Source: an uncultured Bacteroidales bacterium (lineage in GTDB: Bacteria; Bacteroidota; Bacteroidia; Bacteroidales; Muribaculaceae). From it: DNA of 42,193 nt. A program made the translations under genes and the position numbers. The notes beneath the pieces are model-generated. The model saw nothing but the letters and a program-made list of their open reading frames with translations. It was not told where the DNA came from and did no database searches. The stretch spans positions 1 through 42,193 of the forward strand of contig CAMKGM010000024.1 of assembly GCA_946412245.1 (NCBI GenBank). The letters are read 5' to 3'. The stretch's first letter is position 1. Each line of letters starts with the position of its first letter. Positions 24,261-32,586 of this stretch are shown one piece after another.

Positions 24261-26000
24261 TTATTTCTGGGTGGGGAAGAGCAGTTGCAGCGGTTTGCCT
24301 TCGTGCGGCAGCGCGTCGTGCTGCATCATGTGATGGACGGGTTGCAGTTTTACCTTGCTCTTTTTCACGCGCCACTGGCCCGGGCGTTGGTGCTCGAGCG
24401 ACACGTGTTGCGGCAGACCTGTTGCGCTGTCGGTTAGGCAACCCAGTAGTAATGCGCCACAGTAGACTCGGTGCAGTGTCGTAGAGTCGGCGGCGATTGC
24501 GTCATCAGAGCTGAACGCAGCAGGGTAGGGCACTTTCGAGTCCCACGGTTGGCACAGTGTGGCATCTTCATAATCCAGCACCAAAGTGCCATATTCCTTG
24601 AGCGATAGCGGTAGTGTGAGATATTGTCCGGATGTGGCATGGACGCTTGTGTCCTGCTCCTCGTTCACGGTGAGCCGCACGTTCTTCATCCAGTGGGGAA
24701 TGAGAATGCTCCACACGAGGGTGTCGCCTGCCGCGGTGAGGGCCATCAGTTGCACCGACTTCTCGTCCAGAGGATATTTTGTCGTTTGTAGCAGCGATAT
24801 TCTCTCATCTTTTACATCTACTCCGGCTACCGATGTGGCGAAGTTGTTGATGTAGAGCGTGTCGGCAAGTGCCGCCATCCACACGCGACACGGTGACGAC
24901 AGTGCTATGCCGGCGTGAATGCTGCCCGCGGTGTCGGTTGTGGCAACCGTGTACAGATAGGGATTCCCGGGTTGCGGCACATTGTGCGATGTGAAGTCGC
25001 CGAACGATGTCTGCATGGCGCACAGACCATTGTAGTAGATGAGTTGTGCCAACTCGGCGAGTCTCGGGTCGCGGTTATATCGCCACAGTTCGTTGGCGAG
25101 CGTGTAAGCGTCGGCGGTGGCAGCCACCTGTGTTGCCGTGTCGCATGCCGACACTTCGTAACCGGCGGTGAGCCGTTCGTTCAGCAGTGCATTGTAGTTT
25201 TCAAGCACTTGGCGAGCCATCCGGTCATCGTCGCGTTGCTCAGCGATGCGTAGCATGGCGCGCAAGGCGGCTGTGCGGTATTGCACAGGCACTTGCCGGT
25301 TGCTTGCCGCATTGGCGGCAATGGTCGTGAATGCGTCAGTCACAGTGTTGAGCGTGCTGTCGCGTAGCACATCCCGGGCATGAACCAGTCCGTTAAGGGC
25401 TATCATCAGTTCGCCCCTCTCTTTCGAGAACGTCCAGCCGCGCCCCTTGCGGTTCCAGAAAATGAGTTTTGACCACCATTTGCGTGGCGAGAGCGTGTAC
25501 CGCTTGAGTTGCTCCACGTGGGGGACGTAAAAATTGCTGGCAAGGGTGGCTATCTGCTTCTTTACATGACTGTTGCGGCGCTGGTCGTGGTAGTGGCACA
25601 GCGCGTCCAGCACCAGTCCGTTGCACGCCCACTGCCGCTCGTCCATCTTCTTGCCGCAAGGCTCTCCCCAATATCCCCGGTCATTGAGTTGTGCGGTGAG
25701 AACCGCGACCAGTGAGTCAAGCGTGGCGGGTTTCTCGCCCATCGCTTGTGCCTCAACGCTCAGCGTACTCACGATTAGCGCCATGAGACACACTCGCTCG
25801 CGGCTCAATGACGTGGTGTCGGCTTCTTGCAGCAATTGTTCACCCAATTCTTGTACCCGGCGGTGGTGGGCTTCGATGCGTTTCATATTCTCTCCGCCCA
25901 GTCGCACTGCCTTGTACGAGGGGTACTGCGCCCAACTCTGCGATAGGGCAGACAAGGGCAACAATAGTAATGCGACAATCCAGACAAGTTTTTTCATCAC
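24261..26000 (-). CDS. Exported (alpha/alpha)-barrel protein, distantly GH127-like
   Basis: The 579-residue protein has a signal peptide (about 1-20, ending ALSQ). Residues about 60-360 are helix-rich, and the segment with YEVSACDTATQVAATADAYTL followed by RLAELAQLIYYNGLCAMQ recalls the helical barrel of GH127/DUF1680-type arabinofuranosidases, where a similar stretch reads E-(S/T)-C...YN. The Cys cluster that binds zinc in GH127 is not seen, so activity and substrate are uncertain. The C-terminal third looks all-beta. It is upstream of the ABC operon on the same strand but has a separate promoter. Confidence 0.5.
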   Translation of the reverse strand: MMKKLVWIVALLLLPLSALSQSWAQYPSYKAVRLGGENMKRIEAHHRRVQELGEQLLQEADTTSLSRERVCLMALIVSTLSVEAQAMGEKPATLDSLVAVLTAQLNDRGYWGEPCGKKMDERQWACNGLVLDALCHYHDQRRNSHVKKQIATLASNFYVPHVEQLKRYTLSPRKWWSKLIFWNRKGRGWTFSKERGELMIALNGLVHARDVLRDSTLNTVTDAFTTIAANAASNRQVPVQYRTAALRAMLRIAEQRDDDRMARQVLENYNALLNERLTAGYEVSACDTATQVAATADAYTLANELWRYNRDPRLAELAQLIYYNGLCAMQTSFGDFTSHNVPQPGNPYLYTVATTDTAGSIHAGIALSSPCRVWMAALADTLYINNFATSVAGVDVKDERISLLQTTKYPLDEKSVQLMALTAAGDTLVWSILIPHWMKNVRLTVNEEQDTSVHATSGQYLTLPLSLKEYGTLVLDYEDATLCQPWDSKVPYPAAFSSDDAIAADSTTLHRVYCGALLLGCLTDSATGLPQHVSLEHQRPGQWRVKKSKVKLQPVHHMMQHDALPHEGKPLQLLFPTQK

Positions 26001-26026
26001 GTCGGGTTAGAGAAGATTATGCGCTA

Positions 26027-26034
26027 CAAAGATA
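26027..26034 (-). promoter_or_regulatory. -7 box before the (alpha/alpha)-barrel protein gene
   Basis: TATCTTTG on the minus strand lies 27 bases before the start at 26000. It is back to back with the trmD -7 box at 26056-26063, leaving only 21 bp between the two divergent boxes. A -33 box for either would overlap the other promoter. Confidence 0.55.
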
Positions 26035-26055
26035 GTGAAAAATCAAATTTATTCG

Positions 26056-26063
26056 TAATTTTG
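26056..26063 (+). promoter_or_regulatory. -7 box of trmD
   Basis: TAATTTTG lies 30 bases before the ATG at 26093, with TTTG-like sequence upstream being weak. See the overlapping divergent box at 26027-26034. Confidence 0.6.
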
Positions 26064-26092
26064 CATCCTTTAAGACTCAATAAATCTCTCAG

Positions 26093-26779
26093 ATGTCACA
26101 AAAAATGAGAATTGACATATTAACGGTCATGCCCGAGGCGCTCGATTCGCCGTTGCATTGCTCCATTCTGCAACGAGCCCAGGACAAAGGGCTTGTGGAA
26201 ATCCATGTGCATAACCTGCGCGACTGGTCAACCCGCAATCACCGCAAGGTCGATGACTATCCCTTTGGCGGCGAGGCAGGTATGGTGATGCAAATAGAGC
26301 CGGTGTATCGCTGCATGGAGCAACTCAAGGCCGAGCGCGACTACGATGAGGTGATTTTCACCTCGCCCGATGGCGATATGCTCGACCAACCCATGGCCAA
26401 CTCGCTCTCGCTACTGAATAACATCATGATTCTGTGCGGGCACTACAAGGGCGTTGACTATCGCATTCGTGAACACTTGATTACGCGTGAGATATCCATT
26501 GGCAACTATGTGCTCACCGGTGGCGAATTGCCCGCCGCTGTCATTGCCGACTCCATTGTGCGGCTCATTCCGGGTGCTATAGGCGACGAACAGAGCGCGC
26601 TGAACGATTCCTTCCAGGATAACTTGCTCGAGGCACCTGTCTATACCCGCCCTGCCGAGTTCAACGGCTGGCGTGTGCCCGACGTGCTGCTTAGTGGCAA
26701 CTTCGCCAAGATTGACGACTGGAAGATGGAGCAGGCTCTGGAGCGGACTCGCCGTTTGCGCCCCGATTTGTTAAAATAG
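26093..26779 (+). CDS. trmD: tRNA (guanine-37-N1) methyltransferase TrmD
   Basis: The 228-residue SPOUT enzyme methylates G37 of tRNAs, preventing frameshifting. Recognisable blocks: [22 protein letters not shown] at the start, [15 protein letters not shown], the trefoil-knot SAM site with [11 protein letters not shown] and [21 protein letters not shown], and the C-terminal [17 protein letters not shown]. Length is typical for Bacteroidales. Two starts are possible: 26093 ([10 protein letters not shown]) or 26105 (MRIDIL); the second matches most family members. It is usually within a ribosomal-protein operon in Proteobacteria, but stands alone here. Confidence 0.95.
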   Translation: MSQKMRIDILTVMPEALDSPLHCSILQRAQDKGLVEIHVHNLRDWSTRNHRKVDDYPFGGEAGMVMQIEPVYRCMEQLKAERDYDEVIFTSPDGDMLDQPMANSLSLLNNIMILCGHYKGVDYRIREHLITREISIGNYVLTGGELPAAVIADSIVRLIPGAIGDEQSALNDSFQDNLLEAPVYTRPAEFNGWRVPDVLLSGNFAKIDDWKMEQALERTRRLRPDLLK

Positions 26780-26884
26780 TTTATTGTTTACACTTTTTCA
26801 CGACGGTTTCAATTTTTCTTGCTAACTTCACACACTTTATAATCACTATATCTGCTCACCTATCAACACCAAGCTTTTTTTGAT

Positions 26885-27202
26885 ATGAATATTTTCGGTA
26901 AATCTTTCACGCGCCCCAAATGGTTGCCCAAGTGGCTCAGTGTGCCCCTTGTGCTCTTTGTTGTCTTCATCGTTAGCCTTCTCTTCCTGAACAAGGAATA
27001 TAATTTCATGAATATTATCAAGTATAAGAAAGAAATCAAGGAACTCAAGGCTGAAATTAAGGCTAATGAGGACTCGGCGCTCATCTATGAGAAGAAAATT
27101 CAGGAGTTGAACACCGACCGTGCCACCCAAGAACGCATTGTGCGTGAGAATTATGGCATGAAACGCCTCAACGAGGAAGTCTATATTACCAACATCCCCT
27201 GA
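26885..27202 (+). CDS. Septum formation initiator, FtsB/DivIC family
   Basis: The 105-residue protein has a short basic N-terminus, one transmembrane helix (about 20-38, VPLVLFVVFIVSLLFL) and a coiled coil (about 44-85, IIKYKKEIKELKAEIKANE). The end ERIVRENYGMKRLNEEVYI matches the conserved FtsB/DivIC tail. It would be part of the FtsQLB-type divisome complex. It is followed after only seven bases by the DUF4855 gene, suggesting cotranscription. Confidence 0.85.
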   Translation: MNIFGKSFTRPKWLPKWLSVPLVLFVVFIVSLLFLNKEYNFMNIIKYKKEIKELKAEIKANEDSALIYEKKIQELNTDRATQERIVRENYGMKRLNEEVYITNIP

Positions 27203-27209
27203 TACACCT

Positions 27210-28430
27210 ATGCGACACAATCGGTTATTTATCGTTATTGCGATGTTTCTTGCGGCAGGATTGAGCATGCCAGGAAATGCCCAGTACAAGAATGCATTCA
27301 CTAAGAACCCCATCAATGACATCGTACTTATTTACCAGGGCAATCTGCAGCGCCGTGACTGGACTGTCGACCAGTTTGTTCCTTATGTGACTCACACCTA
27401 CAGCGATGGTTCCCGCTCATGGCTGTTCCAGGGTTTCATCTTCCTGGAGTTTGCCACTAAAGAGGTTGCCTACATTAACAACTTGAAGAATAAGCGAAAT
27501 GCGACAAAAGGTGACTGGGAATGGCTCATGAACCGCGTGTTTGAGCGAAATAAGGCACTTGACGCCCTCGACAAGTGCATAGAGCGGCAAAAGGCTGTGC
27601 TCGGCGCACCTCCTTTCAGGCACAAGGTGATACTGTGTCTGCCATCACCCCTCAAAGGGCAGACCAACTGGGGCAAAGTAGGGACAACCCGTCTCGATTT
27701 CAGCAAAGAAAATGATCAGCTGAAGGCTGTGGAATGGTACATGAACGAGTTAATCAAGCGATTCAGAAAAGGTGGCTACAAGAATATAGACCTTGAAGGA
27801 TTCTACTGGGTTGAGGAAGACACGGAGGTAGTGACCTCGAGTCTGCTTCGGCAGGTGAGTGCTATGATTCACAAGGTAGGACTGCGTTTCTACTGGTCTC
27901 CATATTATTGTGCTTCAGGGTGTACTGGTTGGGCAAAAGCCGGCTTTGACTATGCCTATATGCAACCCAATTATGTGACCAGTTCAAATCTTAACCGTGA
28001 AGTAAGCTATTTGACTGAAGCCCTTACCAAAGCGAAAAAAGCCGATTTGGCTATAGAGTTTGATTTTGACCAAAAGCTTATTCTAAAGCCGGAACCCTAT
28101 ATAAAACGCATGAATCAGGGCATTGACGTTTATGAAAGATTTAAGATTTTTGACGATTGCGCACTGCTTTACTATGACGGGGGTGGAACGCTTTTGAGTA
28201 TCTATAACGGCCGTGATCCCAACTACGGAGTGGTGAACAAATCGCTTTATGCCCAGGTACTTGACCGTCTTGCCCGCCTCATTGTGAAGCGTCAGCCACG
28301 CAATGGTACAACTTATCAGTCTCCCTATAACCCTTACACGAATGGGAATGTCAGCACTCCCACGCAACCGGCCACCTCGCAGCCCAAGAAAGCCTACGAC
28401 TGGCGCGACCCGGAATACTGGCATTTTTAA
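27210..28430 (+). CDS. Exported DUF4855 protein
   Basis: The 406-residue protein has a signal peptide (about 1-24, ending PGNAQ) and matches DUF4855, a family common in gut Bacteroidales and thought to have a TIM-barrel, glycosidase-like fold. Visible blocks: DIVLIYQGNLQRRDWTVDQF at the start, NIDLEGFYWVEED with acidic residues at a plausible barrel strand end, RFYWSPYYCASGCTGW, GFDYAYMQPNY, LAIEFDFDQK and CALLYYDGGG. The substrate is unknown. The last ~40 residues (Pro/Thr/Asn-rich) form a linker-like tail. It follows the divisome gene ftsB within seven bases. Confidence 0.72.
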   Translation: MRHNRLFIVIAMFLAAGLSMPGNAQYKNAFTKNPINDIVLIYQGNLQRRDWTVDQFVPYVTHTYSDGSRSWLFQGFIFLEFATKEVAYINNLKNKRNATKGDWEWLMNRVFERNKALDALDKCIERQKAVLGAPPFRHKVILCLPSPLKGQTNWGKVGTTRLDFSKENDQLKAVEWYMNELIKRFRKGGYKNIDLEGFYWVEEDTEVVTSSLLRQVSAMIHKVGLRFYWSPYYCASGCTGWAKAGFDYAYMQPNYVTSSNLNREVSYLTEALTKAKKADLAIEFDFDQKLILKPEPYIKRMNQGIDVYERFKIFDDCALLYYDGGGTLLSIYNGRDPNYGVVNKSLYAQVLDRLARLIVKRQPRNGTTYQSPYNPYTNGNVSTPTQPATSQPKKAYDWRDPEYWHF

Positions 28431-28468
28431 ATAACTACCAAAACAACGACAACGAATTATCACACATC

Positions 28469-28846
28469 ATGTTATCAAAAGAGAAACAAACCAAAATACA
28501 GAATATTATGCTCACCGTGGCGCTGCTCATTCTGCTCGTCACGGCGGTGTTGCCTTTGTTTAACGTGCATTGGGAGTACACCAAGTACATCTTCGCCTTT
28601 GGCGCTGTGCTCGCGTTGGCCGAGCGCCTCACCGAGCGATATAATGGCGACAATGTGCGCATCAAGCGACTCTACCGCATGGGCAAGATTTCGGCACTCT
28701 TCTTCTGTGTAGCTGCTTTCTTCCTAATTTATCCGGGCGTGAGCGGGCAAAACTGGTTGCCGTTCCTCATGGCGGGTGCTGTGCTGCATCTTTATGCCAC
28801 ATTTGCCTATGAGCATGAGAGCAAGCATGAGAGTAAGAAAGATTGA
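28469..28846 (+). CDS. Small membrane protein, unknown function
   Basis: The 125-residue protein has about four predicted transmembrane helices (about 12-32, 37-52, 70-90, 94-112), short basic connecting loops (ERLTERYNGDNVRIKRLYRMGK) and a charged end with repeated HESK. No family was recognised with confidence, although similar small proteins occur in Bacteroidales near coaX. It lies 38 bases after the DUF4855 gene and 66 before coaX. Confidence 0.7.
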   Translation: MLSKEKQTKIQNIMLTVALLILLVTAVLPLFNVHWEYTKYIFAFGAVLALAERLTERYNGDNVRIKRLYRMGKISALFFCVAAFFLIYPGVSGQNWLPFLMAGAVLHLYATFAYEHESKHESKKD

Positions 28847-28894
28847 AAAATCTTAAAAAAATATCAAAACCGCCAATATTTCAGCATGATTTAT

Positions 28895-28902
28895 TAATTT
28901 TG
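28895..28902 (+). promoter_or_regulatory. -7 box of coaX
   Basis: TAATTTTG ends 10 bases before the ATG at 28913, implying a leader of only about five bases. No -33 box is clear. Confidence 0.55.
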
Positions 28903-28912
28903 CAAGTTCATC

Positions 28913-29650
28913 ATGAAGAGTTTGACGATTGACATAGGCAATTCGAGTGCCAAGCTCGCCGTGTTCGCTCAAGGCGAGATTTGCCATCGCGAGCGTGTGC
29001 CCAAGATTACTTGCGAGATGCTCGACAAGATTCTTGCCACACATGGCATCGACGAGGCGATTCTCTCGAGTGTGGCGCATGCCGACTATGCCATCGACGA
29101 CTTCTTGAACAATCGGTTGAGCCGGTATGTGCGTTTGAGCCATGTCACGCCACTACCCATCGGCATTGACTATGCTACGCCTCACACGCTGGGCACCGAC
29201 CGCATTGCCACTGCTGTGGCCGCTTGGGAGTTGAACCCTGAGGCATCCTCGCTTGTGGTTGATGCGGGAACCGCCGCTACGATTGATGTGGTGGATGCCA
29301 AAGGCAACTTTTGCGGCGGAAACATTGTCGCGGGACTTGCCACGCGGCTCAAGGCTCTCAACCGCTACACCGGAGCCTTGCCTCTGGTCGATGCGCAAGG
29401 CGACGTGCCGCAGTGGGGCTACGATACCGTTACGGCATTGCGTAGCGGTGCGGTGCTGGGACTTGTGGCTGAGATTGAAGCGACGGCGCAGCGTGTCATG
29501 ACGCGGTGGCAGTGTGCCCAACCCGTGATTTTCCTCACGGGTGGCGATGCGCCCTTACTGGCCAGGTTTATGAACCTGCCCGTGCGGCTTCACAATGATT
29601 TGTTGGCATTTGGTTTATACAGAATATTAAGATATAACGATGATATATAA
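28913..29650 (+). CDS. coaX: Type III pantothenate kinase
   Basis: The 245-residue enzyme phosphorylates pantothenate in the first step of coenzyme A synthesis; type III enzymes need a monovalent cation and resist feedback by CoA. Motifs: phosphate 1 IDIGNSSAKLAVF (5-17), the pantothenate/ATP loop GTDRIATAVAAW, and phosphate 2 VVDAGTAATIDVVDAKGNFCGGNI, followed by ITTLTGG-like FLTGGDA near the end. The last 11 bases overlap the start of the next gene, an outer-membrane protein, so translation is probably coupled. The coaX, outer-membrane protein, lptC order is a recurrent one in Bacteroidales. Confidence 0.94.
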   Translation: MKSLTIDIGNSSAKLAVFAQGEICHRERVPKITCEMLDKILATHGIDEAILSSVAHADYAIDDFLNNRLSRYVRLSHVTPLPIGIDYATPHTLGTDRIATAVAAWELNPEASSLVVDAGTAATIDVVDAKGNFCGGNIVAGLATRLKALNRYTGALPLVDAQGDVPQWGYDTVTALRSGAVLGLVAEIEATAQRVMTRWQCAQPVIFLTGGDAPLLARFMNLPVRLHNDLLAFGLYRILRYNDDI

Positions 29651-30884
29651 GAAACTTATTTTCACGGCGTTGACCGTGCTTTCAACCTCTTTGTCCGCCC
29701 TTGCACAAGGCGGTGCGACAACTCCTTATTCCCGCATCGGTTATGGTATGCTGGGAGAGAACGCAACAGGCATTCAGCGTCACATGGGTGGCGTGGGTAT
29801 CGCCATGCAGAGCGGACGTCAAATTAATGTGATGAATCCGGCATCCTATGCTGCGACCGACTCGTTGACATTCATGTGGGACATTGGCGTGGGACTCTCA
29901 AACTCGTGGTCTAACGAGGAGTCAACCGGCAAGACCGGACACAACTTTGGCGGTGGTCTTGACTACATCACCAGCGGTTTCCGCATTGCCAACCATCTGG
30001 GTGGCTCCTTCGGTTTGGTGCCGTTCTCGTCAGTGGGCTATAGCTTCGGCAAGAAGATTGATAGCGGTAGCGAATCGCGCATTGGCGACGGGTCGCTTTC
30101 TGAACTCTATATCGGTGCCGGTTGGGAGCCGTTCAAGAATTTCTCTCTGGGTGCCAATTTCTCCTATCTGTTCGGTACCATCACTAACGATACCTATGTT
30201 GTGGCCTCGGCTACCAACCTGTTCCAACGCACCATGGAGGTGCGTGACTGGAATGTGCACGTGGGTGTGCAATACGCCATTGACTTGAACAAGGACGACC
30301 GCTTGGTGCTCGGTGCCATCTACTCGCCCAAGAAATCGTTCCATGGCCACACTTGGGGCGTCTATTATGAGCAAAACGCCACCAAAAGAGATACTGTCCA
30401 GTACACCTCGCTCAAGGGCAACTACGAGATGCCTAACACCCTGGGCGGTGGTATCAGTTACACTCATGGCACCAAATTCAATGGTGAAATCAACTTCACT
30501 TATCAAGATTGGTCAAAGGTGGCCTATAAGCCCTTGACCGGATTTGAAAACGACAACACCAAGTTCAACAATCGCTGGAAAGTGGCTGCCGGTGTGCAAT
30601 TTGTCCCCGATGCCCGTGGCGGTTACCTCAAGCGCATCGCTTACCGCATGGGCGCCTATTACAACAATGATTACCTGAATGTGATGGGCAATAAGGTGCG
30701 TGACTACGGGTTGTCGCTGGGCTTCGGTTTCCCGGCGTTGGGCAGCAAGACGCTTGTGAACCTGGGCGTGGAGTGGAAGCACCGCTACACCTCTCCCGTC
30801 AATCTCATCAAGGAAGATTACCTGAACGTGAGCTTGAGCGTGTCGTTCAACGAGATGTGGTTCTGGAAGAACAAAATCCGTTAA
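29640..30884 (+). CDS. Outer-membrane beta-barrel protein (OmpP1/FadL-like)
   Basis: The 414-residue protein has a signal peptide (1-22, ending SALAQ) and alternating amphipathic strands throughout, ending in a strand with aromatic residues (NEMWFWKNKIR). The N-terminal block TPYSRIGYG, MGGVGIAM and INVMNPASYAATDSL is typical of a conserved Bacteroidales barrel family related to FadL-type transporters. Its role is not established; the neighbouring lptC suggests an envelope function, and FadL relatives carry hydrophobic molecules. It overlaps coaX by 11 bases. lptC starts 24 bases after its stop. Confidence 0.82.
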   Translation: MIYKKLIFTALTVLSTSLSALAQGGATTPYSRIGYGMLGENATGIQRHMGGVGIAMQSGRQINVMNPASYAATDSLTFMWDIGVGLSNSWSNEESTGKTGHNFGGGLDYITSGFRIANHLGGSFGLVPFSSVGYSFGKKIDSGSESRIGDGSLSELYIGAGWEPFKNFSLGANFSYLFGTITNDTYVVASATNLFQRTMEVRDWNVHVGVQYAIDLNKDDRLVLGAIYSPKKSFHGHTWGVYYEQNATKRDTVQYTSLKGNYEMPNTLGGGISYTHGTKFNGEINFTYQDWSKVAYKPLTGFENDNTKFNNRWKVAAGVQFVPDARGGYLKRIAYRMGAYYNNDYLNVMGNKVRDYGLSLGFGFPALGSKTLVNLGVEWKHRYTSPVNLIKEDYLNVSLSVSFNEMWFWKNKIR

Positions 30885-30908
30885 TGGTCGTTATTTCTCC
30901 TTGTTGAG

Positions 30909-31469
30909 ATGTCTCGAGTTCTTTCGTTTACACTCATCATAATTGGCCTCCTCGTCGCCTCGTGCAAGGACGAGGTGACCAGCGTTGTCAATCGCGCTAC
31001 CGACCCTGAAAAGGTCCCGTCGATGATGACGCGCGACGTGCAGACCACGATTAGCGACGAGGGACAGACGCGCTATCGCATCAATGCCAAGGTGTGGCTC
31101 ATGTTTGAAGAATCGAAGCGCCCGCACTGGATTTTCCCTGATGGGGTAGTGGCCGAGGAACTCAACGAGAATTACACAACCAAGGCCTCCATCATCTGCG
31201 ATTCGGCCTACTACGACGAGTTGACCAAGGTGTGGAGCCTTGTGGGCAATGTGCGTGTCAATAACTCGCAAGGCGATAAGATTCTCACTGACAATATGAT
31301 TTGGGATCAGAACAAGCACAAACTCTTCTCGGAGGCTTTCATTCACATCGAGAAAGCGGGCCGCGTTATTGAGGGCTACGGCTACGAGAGCGATGAGGGT
31401 CTCAATAACTACACCTTGCGCAACGTCGAGGCTATCTTCCCCTTCGACGACTCCCGCTTTGCCCACTGA
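30909..31469 (+). CDS. lptC: LPS export periplasmic protein LptC (lipoprotein)
   Basis: The 186-residue protein has a lipoprotein signal with lipobox VASC (Cys19), unlike the transmembrane LptC of Escherichia coli but as usual in Bacteroidota. The beta-jellyroll pattern of LptC/OstA domains is visible: ISDEGQTRYRINAKVW, ASIICDSAYYDELTKVWSLVGNVRV, GDKILTDNMIWDQNKHKLFS and IEGYGYESDEGLNNYTLRNVEA. It would take LPS from LptBFG and pass it to LptA. It appears to end an operon with coaX and the barrel protein. Confidence 0.9.
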   Translation: MSRVLSFTLIIIGLLVASCKDEVTSVVNRATDPEKVPSMMTRDVQTTISDEGQTRYRINAKVWLMFEESKRPHWIFPDGVVAEELNENYTTKASIICDSAYYDELTKVWSLVGNVRVNNSQGDKILTDNMIWDQNKHKLFSEAFIHIEKAGRVIEGYGYESDEGLNNYTLRNVEAIFPFDDSRFAH

Positions 31470-31558
31470 TGCACCCTTTGCCGAATACCGGAACCGCTTG
31501 CTCGAATATCGTCACGCCACAGGACAATAACACACTATCACAGATTGTTGGCAAAAAA

Positions 31559-31589
31559 TTGTTTTAGTTCACCTCTTTTTGTATCTTTG
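31559..31589 (+). promoter_or_regulatory. Promoter of the 257-residue exported protein gene
   Basis: TTG at 31559-31561, a 20-base spacer and TATCTTTG at 31582-31589 match the consensus. Transcription should begin near 31595, 40 bases before the ATG at 31635. Confidence 0.78.
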
Positions 31590-31634
31590 TAGGCGTTAAC
31601 AAACCAAGCAGTAATCACTAAACCTACTCCCGAT

Positions 31635-32408
31635 ATGAAAAAATCAATTCTGCTCCTTGCCGCTTTATGCTTGCCCTTGCTGCTTTGCGCACAAGGTAAA
31701 CTCACCGCTTATTATGCGAAAACGCCATTCGGTGATTACAAAAAAGGACAACTGATTGTCGACACTAACGACCCCATCAATCGCATGGTGAACTATAACA
31801 AGAAAAAGTTTAAATACGAAGGTGATGACACCGGCGGCTATTACTCGCAACTGATTTTGAAGTCGCAAGTAACGGTCAAGGTCTACCAAATGTCGCCTCT
31901 GCCGGTGGCGATGATTGGCGACGGAGTCACTTTCCGCTCCACTGACGGTTTCACCGTGCGCATATTCCCCGCCAAGGCTAACGGACACGCTTTCTATGCC
32001 TTCGACGAGGAGTTTGTGAAGTATCTCGACGAGAAGCACACTGAGGCCTTGCAACAGCACTATGTCATCAGTGGAACGCTGAAAATACCTTACGACCCCG
32101 AGGGACTTTTCTTTGAGGACCCACTCGAGATAGAAGACGCTAACATCAAACTTTACAGAACCGGTGCCGAGGTGGGCTATGGTTGCGACGTGAAAGGACA
32201 ACTGCGCTACCGCCCGCAAAAAATTGGCTTCATTGAGGATACATGGACCACTCCCGATGACTATGGCGAAAAGTCGGCCTACGATGCCCGGGGCAATATG
32301 CTCGTGGACCAACAGAAAATCGTTGACATTCCCGAATATCTGTCCATTGCGTGGATTGCCGCCGAAAATGCGCTCTACATCAACGGCACGCTCTACTACA
32401 AGCAGTGA
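31635..32408 (+). CDS. Exported protein of unknown function
   Basis: The 257-residue product has a signal peptide (about 1-20, ending LLCAQ) and a mostly beta-rich mature part with many charged turns. It has no T9SS-like tail, no lipobox and no recognised domain. Conserved-looking stretches include TVRIFPAKANGHAFYAFDEEF and SGTLKIPYDPEGLFFEDPLE. It has its own promoter and is followed by an inverted repeat that may act as terminator, so it is likely a single-gene unit. Confidence 0.65.
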   Translation: MKKSILLLAALCLPLLLCAQGKLTAYYAKTPFGDYKKGQLIVDTNDPINRMVNYNKKKFKYEGDDTGGYYSQLILKSQVTVKVYQMSPLPVAMIGDGVTFRSTDGFTVRIFPAKANGHAFYAFDEEFVKYLDEKHTEALQQHYVISGTLKIPYDPEGLFFEDPLEIEDANIKLYRTGAEVGYGCDVKGQLRYRPQKIGFIEDTWTTPDDYGEKSAYDARGNMLVDQQKIVDIPEYLSIAWIAAENALYINGTLYYKQ

Positions 32409-32426
32409 CCCGTTTTCTCCTTTAAG

Positions 32427-32474
32427 AATCTCAAGTTTCTAAAGTAGTTTTCTCTCTCTTTAAAACTTGAGATT
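32427..32474 (+). terminator. Inverted repeat after the 257-residue protein gene
   Basis: Perfect 12-bp arms AATCTCAAGTTT (32427-32438) and AAACTTGAGATT (32463-32474) enclose a 24-base T-rich loop. The tail is only weakly T-rich (TATCGCTC), so termination is plausible rather than certain. Confidence 0.5.
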
Positions 32475-32535
32475 TATCGCTCATTGTTTATGGTATATTG
32501 ATGTCTCACTTTGGTGCTCAACTGACGAAATTTTT

Positions 32536-32570
32536 CCTCTAACCTCTAACCCCTAACCCCTAACCTCTAA
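32536..32570 (+). repeat. Telomere-like heptamer tract (CCYCTAA)5
   Basis: Five consecutive heptamers read CCTCTAA, CCTCTAA, CCCCTAA, CCCCTAA and CCTCTAA, ending 16 bases before the MATE start codon. The opposite strand carries regularly spaced G runs and could form a two-layer G-quadruplex. Slippage could change copy number. Confidence 0.85.
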
Positions 32571-32586
32571 CCTTATACTCTTGCGA

